A stretch of DNA of 8,217 bases from an uncultured Selenomonadaceae bacterium (GTDB lineage Bacteria > Bacillota_C > Negativicutes > Selenomonadales > Selenomonadaceae). Shown here in pieces: positions 6,820 through 8,217 of the stretch (position 1 is its first letter; each line of letters begins with the position of its first letter). The notes below the pieces were generated by a model, which saw only the letters and a program-made list of their open reading frames with translations, ran no database searches and had not been told where the DNA came from. The position numbers and the translations under genes were made by a program. The stretch is from NCBI GenBank assembly GCA_946402475.1, contig CAMIWP010000038.1, positions 1 to 8,217 of the forward strand, read 5' to 3'.

Positions 6820-7929
6820 TTGAGGATCATCGTGTCGGGCGGCGGTACGGGAGGACATATCTACCCCGCCATTACCATTGTGCGGGCCATACAGGAGAAG
6901 ATGCCGGAGGCGGAGTTCCTCTATGTGGGGACGAAGCGGGGATTGGAGTCGGACATCGTTCCCAAGGAGGGGCTTCCCTTTGCCACGGTGGATTTGCAGG
7001 GCTTTGAGCGGCACTTCACCCTGTCGAACATCAAGCGGGCAGGGAAGGCCATGATGAGCGTGGCGAAGGCCATGGGCATCGTGAGAAGGTTCCGTCCCGA
7101 TGCGGCGGTGGGAACGGGGGGCTATGTCTGCGGCCCCGTGCTCATGGCCGCGAGCCTCAAGGGCATCCCCACCCTGATCCAGGAACAGAATGTGGTGCCC
7201 GGCATCACGAACAAAATCCTCTCCCGTTTCGTCACGAAGGTGGCGGCGGGGGTCCCCGAGGCCATGGCATACTTTCCCTCGGAAAAGGTGGTCTGCACGG
7301 GAAACCCCATCCGAAAGGAAGTGGTTGCCGCCGATCGGCAGGAGGGCCTTGCGGCCTTTGGGCTGGACGGGAGAAGGCCCGTCGTCCTGGTTTCCGGAGG
7401 AAGCCGGGGAGCGCGCAGCATCAACCGCGCCATGATCGGCGTCCTGAAGGGAGCGGCGGATCGGCCGGAGGTCCAGTTCCTCCATGTGACGGGGAAACAG
7501 GAATACGGAGACGTGATAAACCGCCTGAAAGCCGCAGGGGTGGATTTGGAAAAGAGCCGCCACATCCGGGTGGAGCCCTATCTTTACAACATGCCCCAGG
7601 CTTTGGCCGTGGCGGATCTGGCGGTCTTCCGGGCCGGGGCCATCGGATTGGCGGAGCTCACGGCACGGGGCATTCCGTCCATTCTCATCCCCTATCCCTA
7701 CGCGGCGGAGAACCATCAGGAACACAATGCCCGGGCGGTGACAGCGGCGGGGGCGGCCCGCATGATCCTCAACAGTGACCTGGACGGGGAGATCTTGGGC
7801 AAGACCTTGCGAGAGCTCCTGGAGGATCCGGGGAAGCTGGAGCAGATGGCTGCCGCCAGCCGATCCCTCGGGAAACCGGAGGCGGCGGAGAAGATCGCCG
7901 ACATGGTGTTGGAGATCGCAAAAAGATGA
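6820..7929 (+). CDS. murG: Undecaprenyl-PP-MurNAc-pentapeptide-UDPGlcNAc GlcNAc transferase MurG (lipid II synthase), TTG start
   Basis: This 369-residue GT28-family glycosyltransferase acts at the inner face of the membrane and adds GlcNAc from UDP-GlcNAc to lipid I, forming lipid II. The N-terminal domain begins with RIIVSGGGTGGHIYPA, holding the glycine-rich loop GGGTGGH at 7-13. A second glycine loop, GTGGY, lies at 98-102, followed by QEQN at 121-124. The C-terminal donor-binding domain has SGGSRGA at 192-198, RAGAIGLAEL with Glu279, and IPYPYAAENHQEHNA, corresponding to the nucleotide-sugar-binding signature. Length and motif order are normal. Translation starts at TTG, with GGAGG 8 nt upstream. 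In many dcw clusters ftsW precedes murG; here only 19 bp separate it from murD. murC follows after 47 bp. Confidence 0.97.
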   Translation: MRIIVSGGGTGGHIYPAITIVRAIQEKMPEAEFLYVGTKRGLESDIVPKEGLPFATVDLQGFERHFTLSNIKRAGKAMMSVAKAMGIVRRFRPDAAVGTGGYVCGPVLMAASLKGIPTLIQEQNVVPGITNKILSRFVTKVAAGVPEAMAYFPSEKVVCTGNPIRKEVVAADRQEGLAAFGLDGRRPVVLVSGGSRGARSINRAMIGVLKGAADRPEVQFLHVTGKQEYGDVINRLKAAGVDLEKSRHIRVEPYLYNMPQALAVADLAVFRAGAIGLAELTARGIPSILIPYPYAAENHQEHNARAVTAAGAARMILNSDLDGEILGKTLRELLEDPGKLEQMAAASRSLGKPEAAEKIADMVLEIAKR

Positions 7930-7961
7930 AGAACCCCGGCCTGTTCACGGGGATTTCGAAC

Positions 7962-7969
7962 GGAGGAGG
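7962..7969 (+). promoter_or_regulatory. Ribosome binding site supporting the TTG start of murC
   Basis: GGAGGAGG, a double Shine-Dalgarno core, ends 7 nt before TTG at 7977. It is the strongest purine-rich site in the murG-murC gap and fits initiation at the TTG. Confidence 0.8.
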
Positions 7970-7976
7970 AGTCCCA

Positions 7977-8217
7977 TTGCTGAGAGATCTGAAAGGCATC
8001 AAGAAAATACACTTCGTGGGCATCGGCGGCGCGGGCATGAGTCCCTTGGCGAAGATCCTTGTGGAACTGGGCTATGAGGTGTCCGGCTCGGATCGCGGCG
8101 CATCCCACATCACGGAGCATCTGAAGGAGCTGGGTGCCACCGTCTACCTGGGCCAGGACGGCGAACACGTCCGGGGGACGGATGCCATCGTGGTAACCTC
8201 GGCGATGCCCTCTAGCC
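7977..8217 (+). CDS. murC: UDP-MurNAc--L-alanine ligase MurC, N-terminal 80 residues (3' truncated by the window edge)
   Basis: The frame begins at TTG 7977 and stays open to the end of the window. MurC is the cytoplasmic ligase that starts the stem peptide by joining L-Ala to UDP-MurNAc. Only the N-terminal Rossmann-like UDP-binding domain is present. IKKIHFVGIGGAGMSPLAKIL contains the MurC signature GIGGAGM at residues 15-21, then EVSGSD (34-39) and IVVTSAMP near residue 77. The ATPase P-loop and C-terminal domain lie beyond the window. The GIGG-GM loop separates MurC from MurD, whose equivalent loop here is GAGISG. The start is TTG with a strong ribosome binding site; an ATG within the GIGGAGM motif is too far inside to be the start. 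The order murG-murC is common in Firmicutes-type clusters. Confidence 0.95.
   Translation, partial: MLRDLKGIKKIHFVGIGGAGMSPLAKILVELGYEVSGSDRGASHITEHLKELGATVYLGQDGEHVRGTDAIVVTSAMPSS

Noticed and set aside
7934..7952. A small inverted repeat in the murG-murC gap (CCCCG, 9-nt loop, CGGGG)
   Set aside because: It has only five base pairs and no T tract after it, so it is not a terminator. It may be chance in G+C-rich sequence just before the murC ribosome binding site.
1..8217. Search for mobile elements, CRISPR repeats, tRNA or riboswitch-like sequences
   Set aside because: Apart from the ftsL-murE gap of 100 bp, no non-coding stretch exceeds about 47 bp. I saw no terminal inverted repeats, spaced direct repeats or tRNA-like folds.

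Overview
The window is a continuous stretch of a division and cell wall (dcw) gene cluster with every gene on the + strand. In order it holds the 3' end of mraZ, rsmH (mraW), an ftsL-type gene, murE, murF, mraY, murD, murG and the first 80 codons of murC. I see no RNA genes, mobile elements, CRISPR arrays or signs of horizontal transfer. Codon use looks G+C-rich and even throughout. Gene order, the small FtsL/DivIC-like protein, the Cys-rich tail of RsmH and the meso-diaminopimelate signature of MurE (DNPR plus GKGHE) suggest a G+C-rich bacterium of Firmicutes type, possibly a Negativicutes member (Selenomonas or Mitsuokella relative). That placement is an inference and could not be checked by search.

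Layout: positions 1-126 are the MraZ C-terminus, and 152-1141 encode the 16S rRNA methyltransferase RsmH. ftsL (1110-1502) overlaps the end of rsmH by 32 nt. A 100-bp gap (1503-1602) follows and holds a strong intrinsic-terminator-like hairpin with a T6 tract. After it, murE, murF, mraY, murD, murG and murC run almost without gaps: murE and murF overlap by 20 nt, and the other gaps are about 19 to 47 nt. Each gene has its own Shine-Dalgarno sequence.

The enzymes form most of the cytoplasmic and inner-membrane part of peptidoglycan precursor synthesis. MurC, MurD, MurE and MurF add L-Ala, D-Glu, meso-DAP and D-Ala-D-Ala to UDP-MurNAc. MraY moves the product onto undecaprenyl phosphate (lipid I), and MurG adds GlcNAc (lipid II). 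RsmH, MraZ and FtsL are the usual dcw companions at the 5' end.

The main departure from the textbook cluster is a double absence. There is no division transpeptidase gene (ftsI/pbpB) between ftsL and murE, and no ftsW between murD and murG. These two products work as a polymerase-crosslinker pair. The slot where ftsI would lie holds the terminator-like hairpin instead, so the block may be split into two transcription units. I found no evidence of an undescribed system; the window is otherwise a well-preserved housekeeping region.
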